64,000 bases of DNA from Oscillospiraceae bacterium (GCA_017473015.1 JAFUNP010000005.1:1-64000); one strand, 5' to 3'; counted from the stretch's first letter, positions 1-10,107 are shown. Notes: generated from the sequence alone by a model not told the origin. A program made the numbers and translations.

Positions 1-319
1 AGTTGCAGTAAGCTATGACGGCGGTCTTACATATGTAAGAGTAACAGCCACAGCAACAGGAACTGACGGTACATACAGCTTTACAGCAGATATTACTGCA
101 GGTGCACAGGTGGCGGTAGTAACCGGCGGTGACGTAAACAATGACGGTAAAATGTCAGGTTCAGATATCACCAGACTTAAAGCGGCCTTCCGGGGCAAGA
201 CAAGCCTTGACGGCCTGCAGTCAGTAATAGGTGATACAAACGGAGACGGCAAGATTACCGGCTCTGATATAACCAAGCTTAAAGCAGCGTTCCGGGGTAA
301 AACTTCTCTGTCCTGGTAA
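1..319 (+). CDS. C-terminal end of a dockerin-bearing surface protein (5' end outside window)
   Basis: The reading frame is open from base 2 and stops at 317-319, so only the last ~105 residues are present. It ends in a type I-like dockerin with two calcium-loop repeats, each DxNxDG followed by Asp at loop position 12 and an LKAAFRGK helix. A short beta-rich module precedes it (SYDGG...TATATGTDGTYSFTADI). The segment aligns without gaps to the end of the next gene (6716-7034), and the dockerins are nearly identical. It is therefore the tail of a tandem paralogue whose cargo domain cannot be seen. Dockerins bind cohesins on scaffold proteins, and candidate partners lie downstream (7068-10083). 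Confidence 0.85.
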   Translation, partial: VAVSYDGGLTYVRVTATATGTDGTYSFTADITAGAQVAVVTGGDVNNDGKMSGSDITRLKAAFRGKTSLDGLQSVIGDTNGDGKITGSDITKLKAAFRGKTSLSW

Positions 320-563
320 TCTGTAACAGCAGTTAACAAAAGCAGCCTGTCTTGTATGATGACAATGTCAACGGGCATAATATCAATCACACAAAACAGG
401 CTGCATTTAAGTTATATAAATATTGTTATATAAAGGGGATGAGACACAAAGAGGGGGATAAGAAGATTATTGGGCCTGCGGTGATATGTTCAGCAGTTTC
501 ACATTATGTAGTGTGTAGGCCGGTAATCTGTTAAACAATTTAATTTGAAGAAAGGACTTAACA
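320..563. other. Intergenic region between tandem dockerin genes
   Basis: It contains a widely spaced inverted repeat (about 340-349 with 395-404, AGCAGCCTGT / ACAGGCTGC) that may end the upstream transcript, although there is no T-tract. A second imperfect pair around GGGCCTGC...GTAGGCC (473-526) lies close to the next gene. The ribosome-binding site GAAAGGA precedes the ATG at 564. I do not recognise a riboswitch here. Confidence 0.35.
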
Positions 564-3500
564 ATGAAGCAAAAAAGAATTATCAGTATTCTGCTGGCAT
601 TTTCTATGGTGTTCACTATGCTGCTGAACAGTGCACTACCTGTATTTGCCACAGATATTGAAATAGGCGAGGGCAGTACGTGGGAAGGCGCAGATACTGT
701 TCTTGACGGAAGTATTGCAAGCGGGTCTTGTGGTGATAATATCACATGGCGTCTCGATCACACAGGTACATTGACTATAAGTGGTACTGGCGCTATGGAG
801 AATTACACTATAGCATATGATCCGGCGACCAATGAAAATGTCGGTGATGCGCCCTGGCTGGTTTATTCAGAATATATTACAGATGTTGTAATAAAGTCCG
901 GTGTGACAACTATAGGAAGTTATGCGTTTTATATGTGTACATCACTTGAATCTGTAACTATTCCGGATAGTGTAACATCTATAGAGAAATTTGCATTTGA
1001 CGGTTGTTATTCACTTGAAAGAGTATATTACAATGGTACAGAAGAACAGTGGGAAGCGATTTCTGTATACGAATGCAACGAAGAAATGACTTCTGCCACA
1101 ATAATTTGTCTGGCAGAAGAATATACAGTAAATACAATATGCTACATCGAAACTGAAAGTGGTGGTTACGAATCTCACAGCAGTGGTAATACATCATTTA
1201 CTGTAAAAGGTGGCGAAAAAATTACTGAACCGGAAATCACAGATATTCCGGAGGGCTACAGCCTGTACCCACGAGGCTGGAATACCATTAACTATTACTG
1301 GGATTTTGAAAATGATGTAGTAACTGATGATATGACCCTTGTAATGTGGATCAGAAGAGACAGAACGATGACATTTGATACTTTGGGTAGATGTGAAGCA
1401 CCTGAGCCAGTAGCAATGCCTTGTTATACATATCTTTATGAAAATATTGCCTCTTTACCACAGGGTGAAACAGAAGACGGCTACTGTCTGCAGGCATGGT
1501 ATTATGAACCGGAATATATCACTCCGGTTACATTGGAAACAGATTATGTACATGCTGATGTAACTGTTTATGCAAAATGGGCACAGCTGCATTCAACAGC
1601 GACAGACCTGCCGGGTGATGTAAGATACGATGTTACAATTCAGTACTATTCAGAATACGATAACGAAACACATGTTATCAGTGAAATGACAGTAAATGAA
1701 TTACGTCAGCTTGCAGAGCCTGAAATCGATATTCCAGAAGGTTATCATCAGGATATATACGGCTGGCAGTACTACGGCTATGACGATGAAGGCAATTATG
1801 TAAGCGGCACATGGGATTTTGAAAATGATACAGTAAATGCTGACATTACAATTTACACCAGCGTATACCCTTACAGAACAATCACATTTGATACATTGGG
1901 CAAATGTGATACACCTGCTGCAGTAACAGTGCCTACATACGGACTGTTGGGTGACTATATTGACACACTGCCAACAGGCGAATCAGAAGACGGCTACTGT
2001 CTGGCAGCATGGTACTATGATACGGCCTATACAAACCCTGTGACACTGGAACTGGACAGACTGTCCAGTGATGTTACAGTATATCCTCTTTGGGCACAGC
2101 TGCATGCAACAGCATCAGACTTACCGACTGAGGAAGATATTATCGCCGAAGGCGAATGTGGCGATAACGGTGACAATGTAATCTGGACACTGTGTGCTGA
2201 CGGTGAACTGATAATCAGCGGCACAGGTGCAATGGCTGATGTAAGTGGCAACTGGTGGAATGCTTATTCTGACGATATTACAAAAGTAACTGTGAAAAAT
2301 GGTGTTACAAAAATATCCATGCAGGCTTTCAGCGGTATGACAAATCTTAAGGAAGTCAGTCTGCCGGATACATTGACATGGATAAGAGAATTTGCATTTA
2401 ACGGTTGCGAATCTCTGGAAAAAATCAACATACCATCAAATGTAAAAACAATGGAATGGTTTATATTTGATGGATGTACAATGTTAAAAACAGCCGGACC
2501 GGTTGGCAGTGGATGCAATATTGAATTCGGATGGGATAAAGAAATCCCTGCAAAAGCATTCCAGCATTCAAATGCATCACTTAACAGCGTAATTATCCCT
2601 TACGGCATCGAAAAGATTGGTGATGAAGCTTTCTTCTCATGTATGAATATTACAGAAATTACACTGCCTGAAACTGTAACAAGCATCGGATTCAATGCTT
2701 TTGGTGCATGTAACAACCTTAAAACAGTTAACCTTCCATCAAGTCTTGAAGAACTTGGAGCTCAGGCATTCTGGGGATTCAGTCAGATTGAAAGTATAGT
2801 TATTCCTGATGGCATAACAGAAATCAAAGATATGACATTCCAGCTTTGTGAAACACTGAAAGAAATAACAATACCTGCAAGTGTTATGACTATAGGCAAT
2901 GCTGCATTTGATGGTGCTGCATCTTTGACAGATGTATACTACACCGGTACAGAGGCACAATGGAACAGCATGTCAATCGGCTCAAGTAATGAATCTCTGA
3001 CAAATGCTACTATCCATTATGGCATGGAAGACCCTGAATACACTGTAACAATCGAATACGGTGTAGAGGAGGATGTATTAAATAACTATAGCAATATCAC
3101 ATTGGATACACTTACTGTTAAACACGGCGAAAAAATCGAAGAGCCTGTACTGGAAGTACCAGAAGGCTACAGCATGAATCCTCATGGCTGGAATTACTAT
3201 GGTACAGATGATGATGGCAATTCTATAAGTGGCAGCTGGGATTTCAATACAGATACAGTATTTGAAGATATTACAATTGCTATACTTATCAGTAAGGACA
3301 GAACAGTTACCTTTGATACATTGGGCGGATGTGAAGCACCTGCTCATGTAACAGTGCCTAAACACGGTATGCTCATATCACTGCCGACAGGTGAATCCGA
3401 AGACGGTTACTGCCTGTCTGCATGGTACTATGAGCCTGAATATATCAGACCGGTAACTCTGGAATATGATGAGATATTCGAAGACACTACCATTTACGCC

Positions 3501-6500
3501 AAGTGGGAACAACTGCATGCTACAGCATCTGATCTGCCATCTGACAACACATATGATGTAACAGTTCAGTATTATTCTGAATATGATAACGAAACACATG
3601 TTATCTATGAAATGACAGTAAATGAATTCAGTCAGCTTCCAGAACCTGAACTGGCTATTCCAGAAGGTTACCATCAGGATATTTACGGCTGGCAGTATTA
3701 CGGCTATGACGATGAAGGCAACTATGTAAGTGGTACATGGGATTTTGAAAAAGATATAGTAAGCGCTGATATCACAATTTATACCAATGTATACCCTTAC
3801 AGAACAATTACATTTGATACTCTGGGCAGAGTTGATACACCTGCCGCAGTAACAGTGCCTACATATGGCCTGCTGGGTCAATATATCGAAACACTGCCAA
3901 CAGGTGAAACTGAAGACGGCTACTGTCTGAAAGCATGGTACTATGACACAGACTATACAAACCCTGTGACACTAGAACTGGACAGACTGTCCAGCGATGT
4001 AACTGTATACGCCAAGTGGGAACAGCTGCATGCTACAGCATCTGACCTGCCAGGTGAAGACGAATCCGAAACAAGCGGTACTTGTGGTGATAATCTTACA
4101 TGGACATTTGATGAAGCAACCGGCACACTGACTATCAGTGGTACTGGTGCAATGTGGAGTCCAGCTACTGAATCCGCAAAATATGAAGAATATATAAATG
4201 CATGGAATGAGCTTGATAACACATCCATCGGAATAACTGCCATTATAATAGAAGAAGGAGTTACTGATATTTCATCATTTGCTGGATTAACAAAAGTAAA
4301 AAGTATCAAAATGGCAGATTCTGTTACAAATACAGATGAAGCTACATTTGCAAATTGTACAAGCTTGCAGGAAGTAATTCTTTCTGAAAATCTTACATAT
4401 CTGGGATACAATTTATTTGATAGTTGCACAAATCTTGAAACTATAGTTTTACCAGATGCTGTAACAAGTATTATGTTTGAAGCGTTTAAAGATTGTACAA
4501 ATTTGAAAGAAATTACAATTCCAGAAAATGTATCATCTATATGGGAAAGCGCATTTGCTGGCTGCACCAATCTAACAACAGTGTATTTTGGTGGTAATAG
4601 CGAACAGTGGAATTCTATAAGAGTAGACAGTAATAATGATTCACTGCTTAATGCAACAATCATATTTAAATCAACAGAGATAGAACCAACTCCGACACCA
4701 ACCCCAGAACCCGAAACAGTAAGTAACGGCACCTGTGGCGACAGCCTTACATGGACACTTGATTCTGAAGGCACATTAACTGTCGGCGGAACCGGTGCTA
4801 TGGCTGATTATGAATATACAGTTTATGGTCCTTGGTACGAACACGAAAAAGACATCAGGAAAGTTGTGATTGAAGAAGGCGTGACATCTATAGGCCAATA
4901 TGCATTTACATACTGTTCTGTGCTTGAAGAAGTAATTATGGCAGACAGTGTGGTAACAATAGGTTGGGGCTCATTTGCATATTGTCCGTTGCTTGAAGAA
5001 ATAACAATACCTGATGGTGTTAAAGAAATTGAAGATGTAACTTTCTACGAATGTACATCACTTAAAGTGGTACACATCCCTGAAAGTGTGGTAACAATAG
5101 GTGTAGATTCATTCAGAAACTGTTCTGCTCTCACAGATATTTACTATGGCGGTTCACAGCTTTTATGGACTGCTACTGGTTTTGATGAAAATTATCCGGA
5201 ACTGGAAAATGTGACTGTTCATTTCGCAAAAGAAAATGAAAACATCACAGGTACCTGTGGCGATAATCTTACATGGACACTTGATTCTGAAGGTACGCTG
5301 ACCATCAGCGGTACAGGTGCTATGAATACAAGTGTTTACGATGTATACGATATAGCTGACATACCATGGTACGACTACAGACTTGGCGTAAATAAAATCG
5401 TAATCGAAAATGGTATTACAAATATAGACGATTATGCTTTCTATAACTGCAGCAATCTTACACAAGTAACAATCGGTGAAGATGTGACACGGATAGGAGA
5501 GGAAGCATTCCGTTATTGCAGCTCACTTGAGACAATAAATATTCCGGAAACTGTAGCGGATATAGGCGCAGCAGCATTTGGCAGTTGTACAGCATTGCGG
5601 TCTGTAAACTATGGCGGTAATGAAGAACAGTGGAATGCAATTGTAGTTGGTGAAGGTAATGAATGCCTTGTAGAAGCAGAATTCACTTTTGCTGAAACAC
5701 CAGAAACCAGACACACCGTAGTACTTGTTTATCCGGAATTTACTTCAGCTGTATTGATGGAGTCCGAAGCAGTTGAAGAAACAGGCGAAAATACATATTC
5801 AGTACTTTATGGTGAAGAAGTGACTATTGAAGTAACTTCTCCATCCTGTTATAAGGATGTGCGTTACCTGATTAATGGTGTGGACCAGTTTGACAATGTT
5901 CTTGTTGTTACAGAGGATGTAACTGTTGAAATAGACTTTACTGTTGAACATATAGAAGGTGCGGTATCAGAAGAGAATATTATTGATGCCACATGCAGCC
6001 AGCCAGGCAGCTATGAAGAGGTCGTTCGCTGCGAAGGCTGTTCTGAAGAACTGTACAGACAGACAATATCTATACCGGAAATCCCTCATACAGAAGATAC
6101 CCGTTATGACGATGTTGTTGACCCGACATGTGTAGAACCTGGTGAATATTATGAAACACTGTACTGTACAGTATGTGATACTGTGTTCTCATCTACATTG
6201 GTAGAAGTACCAGCTACAGGTCATACAGCTGGCGAAATTGTAGTTGAAAATGAAAAAGCAGCTACATGTACAGCAAATGGCTCTTATGATAATGTGACTT
6301 ATTGCGAAGTCTGCTCTGAAGAACTTTCAAGAACTACAGAAACAATAGAAAAAACAGGTCATAATTATGAAACGGTATACTATCAGCCAACATGTACAAC
6401 TTCAGGTTATTATACTATGACATGTACATACTGTGGCACAAGCCAGTCTTTCAATTATGCTGACCCATTGGGCCATAGCTATGAAGCTGTAGTTACACCA

Positions 6501-7034
6501 CCAACAGAAACTGAACAGGGTTACACAACATACACATGTTCAACTTGCGGTGACAGCTATGTTGACAGTTATACAGACCCTACAGGTCCAAGTGAAGAAA
6601 TTGAAATCGAAGTGGAGAACACAGCTTCCACAGCTGGTGCAACAGTTGCCGAACCTGAAGGCGGATGGACAGAAGGCGAAAATACCTTTACAGTAAGCGC
6701 TGAAAAACCATGCGTAGTTGTAGTAAGCTACGACGGCGGCCGGACTTACACAAGAGTAACAGCTACAGCAACAGGCACTGACGGTACCTACAGCTTCACA
6801 GCAGATATCACTGCAGGCGCACAGGTGGCGGTAGTAACCGGCGGTGACGTAAACAACGACGGTAAAATGTCAGGTTCAGATATCACCAGACTTAAAGCGG
6901 CCTTCCGGGGCAAGACAAGCCTTGACGGCCTGCAATCAGTAATAGGTGATACAAACGGAGACGGCAAGATTACCGGCTCTGATATAACCAAGCTTAAAGC
7001 AGCATTCCGGGGTAAAACCAATCTGTCCTGGTAA
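564..7034 (+). CDS. Giant secreted leucine-rich-repeat (BspA-like) protein with C-terminal dockerin
   Basis: 2156 aa. A signal peptide occupies residues 1-29 (MKQKR, hydrophobic core, cut after VFA). Five BspA-type LRR blocks each begin with a cap of the form CGDN..W.LD..GTL.ISGTGAM, at about residues 54, 530, 1172, 1389 and 1562. Between blocks are four Listeria-Bacteroides/InlB-B-like modules starting TFDTLG (about 268, 439, 913, 1080). Residues ~1795-2010 carry about five CxxC modules (C..PG.Y....C..C). A beta module then precedes a dockerin at ~2093-2156. There is no LPXTG motif or membrane tail, so surface retention should depend on dockerin-cohesin binding. RBS GAAAGGA lies 7 nt before the ATG. 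Known LRR/InlB modules bind proteins or host surfaces; an adhesin role is inference. It lies 33 nt from the scaffoldin gene and is probably co-transcribed with it. Confidence 0.9.
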   Translation: MKQKRIISILLAFSMVFTMLLNSALPVFATDIEIGEGSTWEGADTVLDGSIASGSCGDNITWRLDHTGTLTISGTGAMENYTIAYDPATNENVGDAPWLVYSEYITDVVIKSGVTTIGSYAFYMCTSLESVTIPDSVTSIEKFAFDGCYSLERVYYNGTEEQWEAISVYECNEEMTSATIICLAEEYTVNTICYIETESGGYESHSSGNTSFTVKGGEKITEPEITDIPEGYSLYPRGWNTINYYWDFENDVVTDDMTLVMWIRRDRTMTFDTLGRCEAPEPVAMPCYTYLYENIASLPQGETEDGYCLQAWYYEPEYITPVTLETDYVHADVTVYAKWAQLHSTATDLPGDVRYDVTIQYYSEYDNETHVISEMTVNELRQLAEPEIDIPEGYHQDIYGWQYYGYDDEGNYVSGTWDFENDTVNADITIYTSVYPYRTITFDTLGKCDTPAAVTVPTYGLLGDYIDTLPTGESEDGYCLAAWYYDTAYTNPVTLELDRLSSDVTVYPLWAQLHATASDLPTEEDIIAEGECGDNGDNVIWTLCADGELIISGTGAMADVSGNWWNAYSDDITKVTVKNGVTKISMQAFSGMTNLKEVSLPDTLTWIREFAFNGCESLEKINIPSNVKTMEWFIFDGCTMLKTAGPVGSGCNIEFGWDKEIPAKAFQHSNASLNSVIIPYGIEKIGDEAFFSCMNITEITLPETVTSIGFNAFGACNNLKTVNLPSSLEELGAQAFWGFSQIESIVIPDGITEIKDMTFQLCETLKEITIPASVMTIGNAAFDGAASLTDVYYTGTEAQWNSMSIGSSNESLTNATIHYGMEDPEYTVTIEYGVEEDVLNNYSNITLDTLTVKHGEKIEEPVLEVPEGYSMNPHGWNYYGTDDDGNSISGSWDFNTDTVFEDITIAILISKDRTVTFDTLGGCEAPAHVTVPKHGMLISLPTGESEDGYCLSAWYYEPEYIRPVTLEYDEIFEDTTIYAKWEQLHATASDLPSDNTYDVTVQYYSEYDNETHVIYEMTVNEFSQLPEPELAIPEGYHQDIYGWQYYGYDDEGNYVSGTWDFEKDIVSADITIYTNVYPYRTITFDTLGRVDTPAAVTVPTYGLLGQYIETLPTGETEDGYCLKAWYYDTDYTNPVTLELDRLSSDVTVYAKWEQLHATASDLPGEDESETSGTCGDNLTWTFDEATGTLTISGTGAMWSPATESAKYEEYINAWNELDNTSIGITAIIIEEGVTDISSFAGLTKVKSIKMADSVTNTDEATFANCTSLQEVILSENLTYLGYNLFDSCTNLETIVLPDAVTSIMFEAFKDCTNLKEITIPENVSSIWESAFAGCTNLTTVYFGGNSEQWNSIRVDSNNDSLLNATIIFKSTEIEPTPTPTPEPETVSNGTCGDSLTWTLDSEGTLTVGGTGAMADYEYTVYGPWYEHEKDIRKVVIEEGVTSIGQYAFTYCSVLEEVIMADSVVTIGWGSFAYCPLLEEITIPDGVKEIEDVTFYECTSLKVVHIPESVVTIGVDSFRNCSALTDIYYGGSQLLWTATGFDENYPELENVTVHFAKENENITGTCGDNLTWTLDSEGTLTISGTGAMNTSVYDVYDIADIPWYDYRLGVNKIVIENGITNIDDYAFYNCSNLTQVTIGEDVTRIGEEAFRYCSSLETINIPETVADIGAAAFGSCTALRSVNYGGNEEQWNAIVVGEGNECLVEAEFTFAETPETRHTVVLVYPEFTSAVLMESEAVEETGENTYSVLYGEEVTIEVTSPSCYKDVRYLINGVDQFDNVLVVTEDVTVEIDFTVEHIEGAVSEENIIDATCSQPGSYEEVVRCEGCSEELYRQTISIPEIPHTEDTRYDDVVDPTCVEPGEYYETLYCTVCDTVFSSTLVEVPATGHTAGEIVVENEKAATCTANGSYDNVTYCEVCSEELSRTTETIEKTGHNYETVYYQPTCTTSGYYTMTCTYCGTSQSFNYADPLGHSYEAVVTPPTETEQGYTTYTCSTCGDSYVDSYTDPTGPSEEIEIEVENTASTAGATVAEPEGGWTEGENTFTVSAEKPCVVVVSYDGGRTYTRVTATATGTDGTYSFTADITAGAQVAVVTGGDVNNDGKMSGSDITRLKAAFRGKTSLDGLQSVIGDTNGDGKITGSDITKLKAAFRGKTNLSW

Positions 7035-7067
7035 TACGCTTTAATATATAAAAGAAAGGAAAATAAA

Positions 7068-9134
7068 ATGAGCACAAAAATCAAAAAAATTGTTTCATTG
7101 GTACTCAGTCTGACACTTATGTTCAGTCTGTGTGTCCCTGCTTATGCAGCCAATGAAACAAACACACTGGGTGTTACATTTGATGTAACACTTGACAACC
7201 CTGCATTGACTCAGAGCGCTTCTGACCAGACTGTAGTAATGACACTGAAGGCAAATCAGGGCATTTCAGTTGATGGTTTCAGCGGTAATGTTGTTGTAGA
7301 TTCTCCTATAACAATTGCTGCTATTTCAACAGCTGATGAAAATATTCCTGTTGATGCAGCTGGCACTAATGTGGCAACAGGTGCATTTTATGGCACCACT
7401 GCAGACATGGAGAATGCAACAGGTGTTACAGAACTTATCAAAGTAACTCTGACAGTACCTGCCAATACAACAGGTACTTACAATGTGGGTGTTCAGGGTC
7501 TGGAACTTACATCTGATTATGGCACTGTTTGGGAATCCGCAGCTACTGCTTCCACAACCCTCACAATCGAAGAAGCTGCAGCACCAACTGACGGCTATGC
7601 AGCAGGTATCTCCACAATCAACAACCCTGTTGCTGTTGACCAGGCTGTAAACGTGGTTGTAAATGCACAGCACAGCGAAGATACACAGTATGCAGCAGCT
7701 GAAATCGTTCTTACTTATGACAGCACCCTGCTGACATTCAACGAAGGTGCATCTGTGCTGGGTGCAGCTACAGTAAAAGACAATGCCGGTACTCTTACAC
7801 TGGAAGACTACGGCGAATTCAAAAATCTTGGCGATGTTTACACAGTGGCATTTACTGCAAAAACAGCAGGTAATGCAGCTGTAACACTGACATCTGCAAA
7901 ATTCATTGATAAGGAAAATGCAGTAGCACAGGACCTTATCGATGCAACAATCAGCCCTGCAACAATCAATGTAACTGTAAACGAAAAAACATTCGATGTT
8001 ACACTGCCTGATATTTTTGCAGGTGATTCTGTTGTAACAAACGGTCAGGACTACACATTTACAGTAACAGATGGCGACAACTATACATATACAGATGTTA
8101 AAGCAACAATTGATGGTGTGGAAGTTGAAGTTATCGACAATGGCGACGGCACATACACAGTTAAAAATGTAACTGGTGAACTGGTTATCACAGCTACACG
8201 TACAGAAAAATCTTATACTGTAACATTTGAAGGTGAAGGCGCTGAAGATGCTGAAGCTCTCGAAGGCCAGCCAACAACAGCTACATACAACACAGACCTT
8301 GAATTCACTCTGCCAACAGCTGATAACTATGCTTATGCAGTTGCAAAAGTAACAATCGGCGGCACAGAATACACAGGTTACTCTGTAGAAAATGATGTTG
8401 TTACAATCGCTGGTACAGCAATCACAGGTGATATCGTTATCGAAATCAGCAAAACACAGACAGAAGCAACTGTTAAAGTAGAAGGTACAGGCGCAGGTGC
8501 AGCAGCGGGTTATGAAACATCTGCTACTATTGGCGAAAGCTACACACTGACAATCACTCCTGAAACAGGCTATATCTACACAGTAACTGCCACAATGGGC
8601 GGCGGAGATGTGGAACTGGTTGAAGACACAGATGCAAATACATACACAATCGAAACAGTATCCGGCGATATCGTATTTACAGTTAACCGGAAAGTAGTTG
8701 TTGAAGGTGTAACACTCAGCGAATACCTGACAGTTGACGGCAGCAAAATGTGGCTGGTTATCAACGAAGCTACACTGGACGAAGGCAAAACAAGCACTTA
8801 CAACGGTGTAAATATGTTCTGGTCTGACAGCTATGGTGAAGCTGGTGCATACTGCTACCTGGTAGTTGCTGACGAACTGACTATTGATGAAGCAAAAGCA
8901 AACATCGGTATCTATGACGGCACAGCTACAAAACTGGCCGGCGGTATGGACGTAAACAAAACAGGTGTAATTGACGCAGCTGACGCACAGCTGGTACACA
9001 ATATGTACAACGCTTACTACAATGGCTTCACAACAGACGCAACAATGGAAAAATTCCTTGAAGCTGACGTGAACGCTGACACACTGGTAGATGTTAAAGA
9101 CGCAACAGCAATTATCAATGAACTTCTCAAATAA
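7068..9134 (+). CDS. Scaffoldin-like secreted protein: two cohesin-like domains plus divergent dockerin
   Basis: 688 aa with a signal peptide (cut near AYAA, ~28). Residues ~32-170 and ~178-305 have the cohesin pattern: an early strand, a 'LTYDSTLLTF'-type strand, an 'AFTAKTAG' strand and a closing 'VTLTSAKF' strand. The second copy is the clearer one. Three ~80-residue Ig/MucBP-like beta modules follow (~306-545), then an X-module-like segment (~545-622), then a dockerin at ~625-688. Its first calcium loop is D-V-N-K-T-G with Thr at loop position 5 instead of Asp/Asn; the second loop is intact. This dockerin differs strongly from those of the LRR proteins, suggesting a different partner. Cohesin-plus-dockerin architecture defines adaptor or primary scaffoldins in cellulosomes. 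No carbohydrate-binding module was seen. Confidence 0.8.
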   Translation: MSTKIKKIVSLVLSLTLMFSLCVPAYAANETNTLGVTFDVTLDNPALTQSASDQTVVMTLKANQGISVDGFSGNVVVDSPITIAAISTADENIPVDAAGTNVATGAFYGTTADMENATGVTELIKVTLTVPANTTGTYNVGVQGLELTSDYGTVWESAATASTTLTIEEAAAPTDGYAAGISTINNPVAVDQAVNVVVNAQHSEDTQYAAAEIVLTYDSTLLTFNEGASVLGAATVKDNAGTLTLEDYGEFKNLGDVYTVAFTAKTAGNAAVTLTSAKFIDKENAVAQDLIDATISPATINVTVNEKTFDVTLPDIFAGDSVVTNGQDYTFTVTDGDNYTYTDVKATIDGVEVEVIDNGDGTYTVKNVTGELVITATRTEKSYTVTFEGEGAEDAEALEGQPTTATYNTDLEFTLPTADNYAYAVAKVTIGGTEYTGYSVENDVVTIAGTAITGDIVIEISKTQTEATVKVEGTGAGAAAGYETSATIGESYTLTITPETGYIYTVTATMGGGDVELVEDTDANTYTIETVSGDIVFTVNRKVVVEGVTLSEYLTVDGSKMWLVINEATLDEGKTSTYNGVNMFWSDSYGEAGAYCYLVVADELTIDEAKANIGIYDGTATKLAGGMDVNKTGVIDAADAQLVHNMYNAYYNGFTTDATMEKFLEADVNADTLVDVKDATAIINELLK

Positions 9135-9155
9135 TATCGTCTGAAAAAAACAATA

Positions 9156-9185
9156 ATCACACTCCTGTGAAAACAGGAGTGTGAT
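9156..9185 (+). other. Intercistronic hairpin upstream of the anchoring-cohesin gene
   Basis: A perfect 13-bp stem (ATCACACTCCTGT / ACAGGAGTGTGAT) with a GAAA tetraloop. No U-tract follows and AAGGAG begins 9 nt later, so it is more likely an mRNA stability or processing element than a terminator. Confidence 0.6.
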
Positions 9186-9204
9186 ACTGTATCAAGGAGA
9201 TAAT

Positions 9205-10083
9205 ATGAAAAGAAGAATACAATCTCTTGCAATAGCAATGGTACTGATTTTCAGCTTTTTTCCTTTGCAGAGCTTTGCTGCAGAAGAGGAAAAAACATTT
9301 ACATATCAGCTTACTGTTGACGGCAAGGACACAAAAAGGGTAGAGACAGGCGATATTATAACTGTAATGCTTAAGCTGCGCAGAACGGATGCAGAAGAAA
9401 ATTACAATATGCACTCCATGCAGGATGAAATTCGCTATGACAGCACTTTTTTCAGGCTGGTGGAGGGTGGCGCCATTACTTCTCCCGGTATCACCGTTAC
9501 AGATATTGCAATGGTAGACCATCACAGGGAATACTATATGAACTATCTGTCTTTTTCGGATAATGAAGTATGGAACCCTGAAACAATAATAGGCAGTTTT
9601 CAGCTGGAGGTAACGGCAGAAAACGGCATAACAAACCTTACCAATCAGGATTTTCTGGTTTCATTTCCTGATGGCAGTGGCTCTTATGAATGTACTGCCA
9701 CAGGTGTAAAGGTTATTCTTTCAGAAGACTGTACGGTTGTTTTCGAGACCAACGGCGGCTCTGATGTGCCGCGGCAGACTGTAACACAGGGTAATAAAAT
9801 CACCCGTCCCGAAGACCCGGTGAAAGAAGGATATACTTTTGCAGGATGGTACAGTGATTATGAACTGACACAGCCTTGGGATTTCGGCAAAGATACAGTA
9901 GAATACAATATGCATCTGTATGCAGCCTGGGCTGAAGGCACACAGGCAGGCACTGCACCTGGCGGAACACCAAAAGGCAAGTGTTGCTGCTGGCTGTGGC
10001 TGTTGCTTCTTATTATTGCATATCTGGTTTACCGATATTACAAAAAGAAAAAAGAAGAAGAAAACAAAATAAAAAGAACTTAA
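9205..10083 (+). CDS. Membrane-anchored cohesin-like protein (putative anchoring scaffoldin)
   Basis: 292 aa from the ATG at 9205, chosen because AAGGAGA (9194-9200) is correctly spaced; an in-frame GTG at 9181 lies inside the hairpin. Signal peptide ~1-27 (cut near SFA-AEE). Residues ~30-165 have a cohesin-like pattern (TGDIITVMLKL ... IRYDSTFFRLV ... IGSFQLEVTAENG). One InlB-B/Flg_new module follows (VFETNGG ... GYTFAGWYSD ... LYAAWAEG, ~175-245). A Gly/Pro/Thr linker leads to one transmembrane helix (after KGKCCCW) and a short Lys-rich cytoplasmic tail. It is the only member of the set with a membrane anchor, so it is the likely cell-surface receptor for the scaffoldin's divergent dockerin (inference). 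Confidence 0.75.
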   Translation: MKRRIQSLAIAMVLIFSFFPLQSFAAEEEKTFTYQLTVDGKDTKRVETGDIITVMLKLRRTDAEENYNMHSMQDEIRYDSTFFRLVEGGAITSPGITVTDIAMVDHHREYYMNYLSFSDNEVWNPETIIGSFQLEVTAENGITNLTNQDFLVSFPDGSGSYECTATGVKVILSEDCTVVFETNGGSDVPRQTVTQGNKITRPEDPVKEGYTFAGWYSDYELTQPWDFGKDTVEYNMHLYAAWAEGTQAGTAPGGTPKGKCCCWLWLLLLIIAYLVYRYYKKKKEEENKIKRT

Positions 10084-10107
10084 AATAAAAATCTGACAGT
10101 AATGAGA

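Noticed and set aside
420..563. Possible c-di-GMP (GEMM) riboswitch before the LRR gene
   Set aside because: Some GG/CC pairs and a CACAAAG-like stretch are present, but the conserved GEMM core and tetraloop receptor are not.
3378..4774. Long reverse ORFs across the LRR gene
   Set aside because: Shadows of repeated LRR codons; low-complexity translations without start signals.
7326..8999. 557-aa reverse-strand ORF
   Set aside because: Cys/Phe/Ile-rich antisense shadow of the scaffoldin gene, created by its repetitive Thr/Ala/Val codons; no RBS or family.
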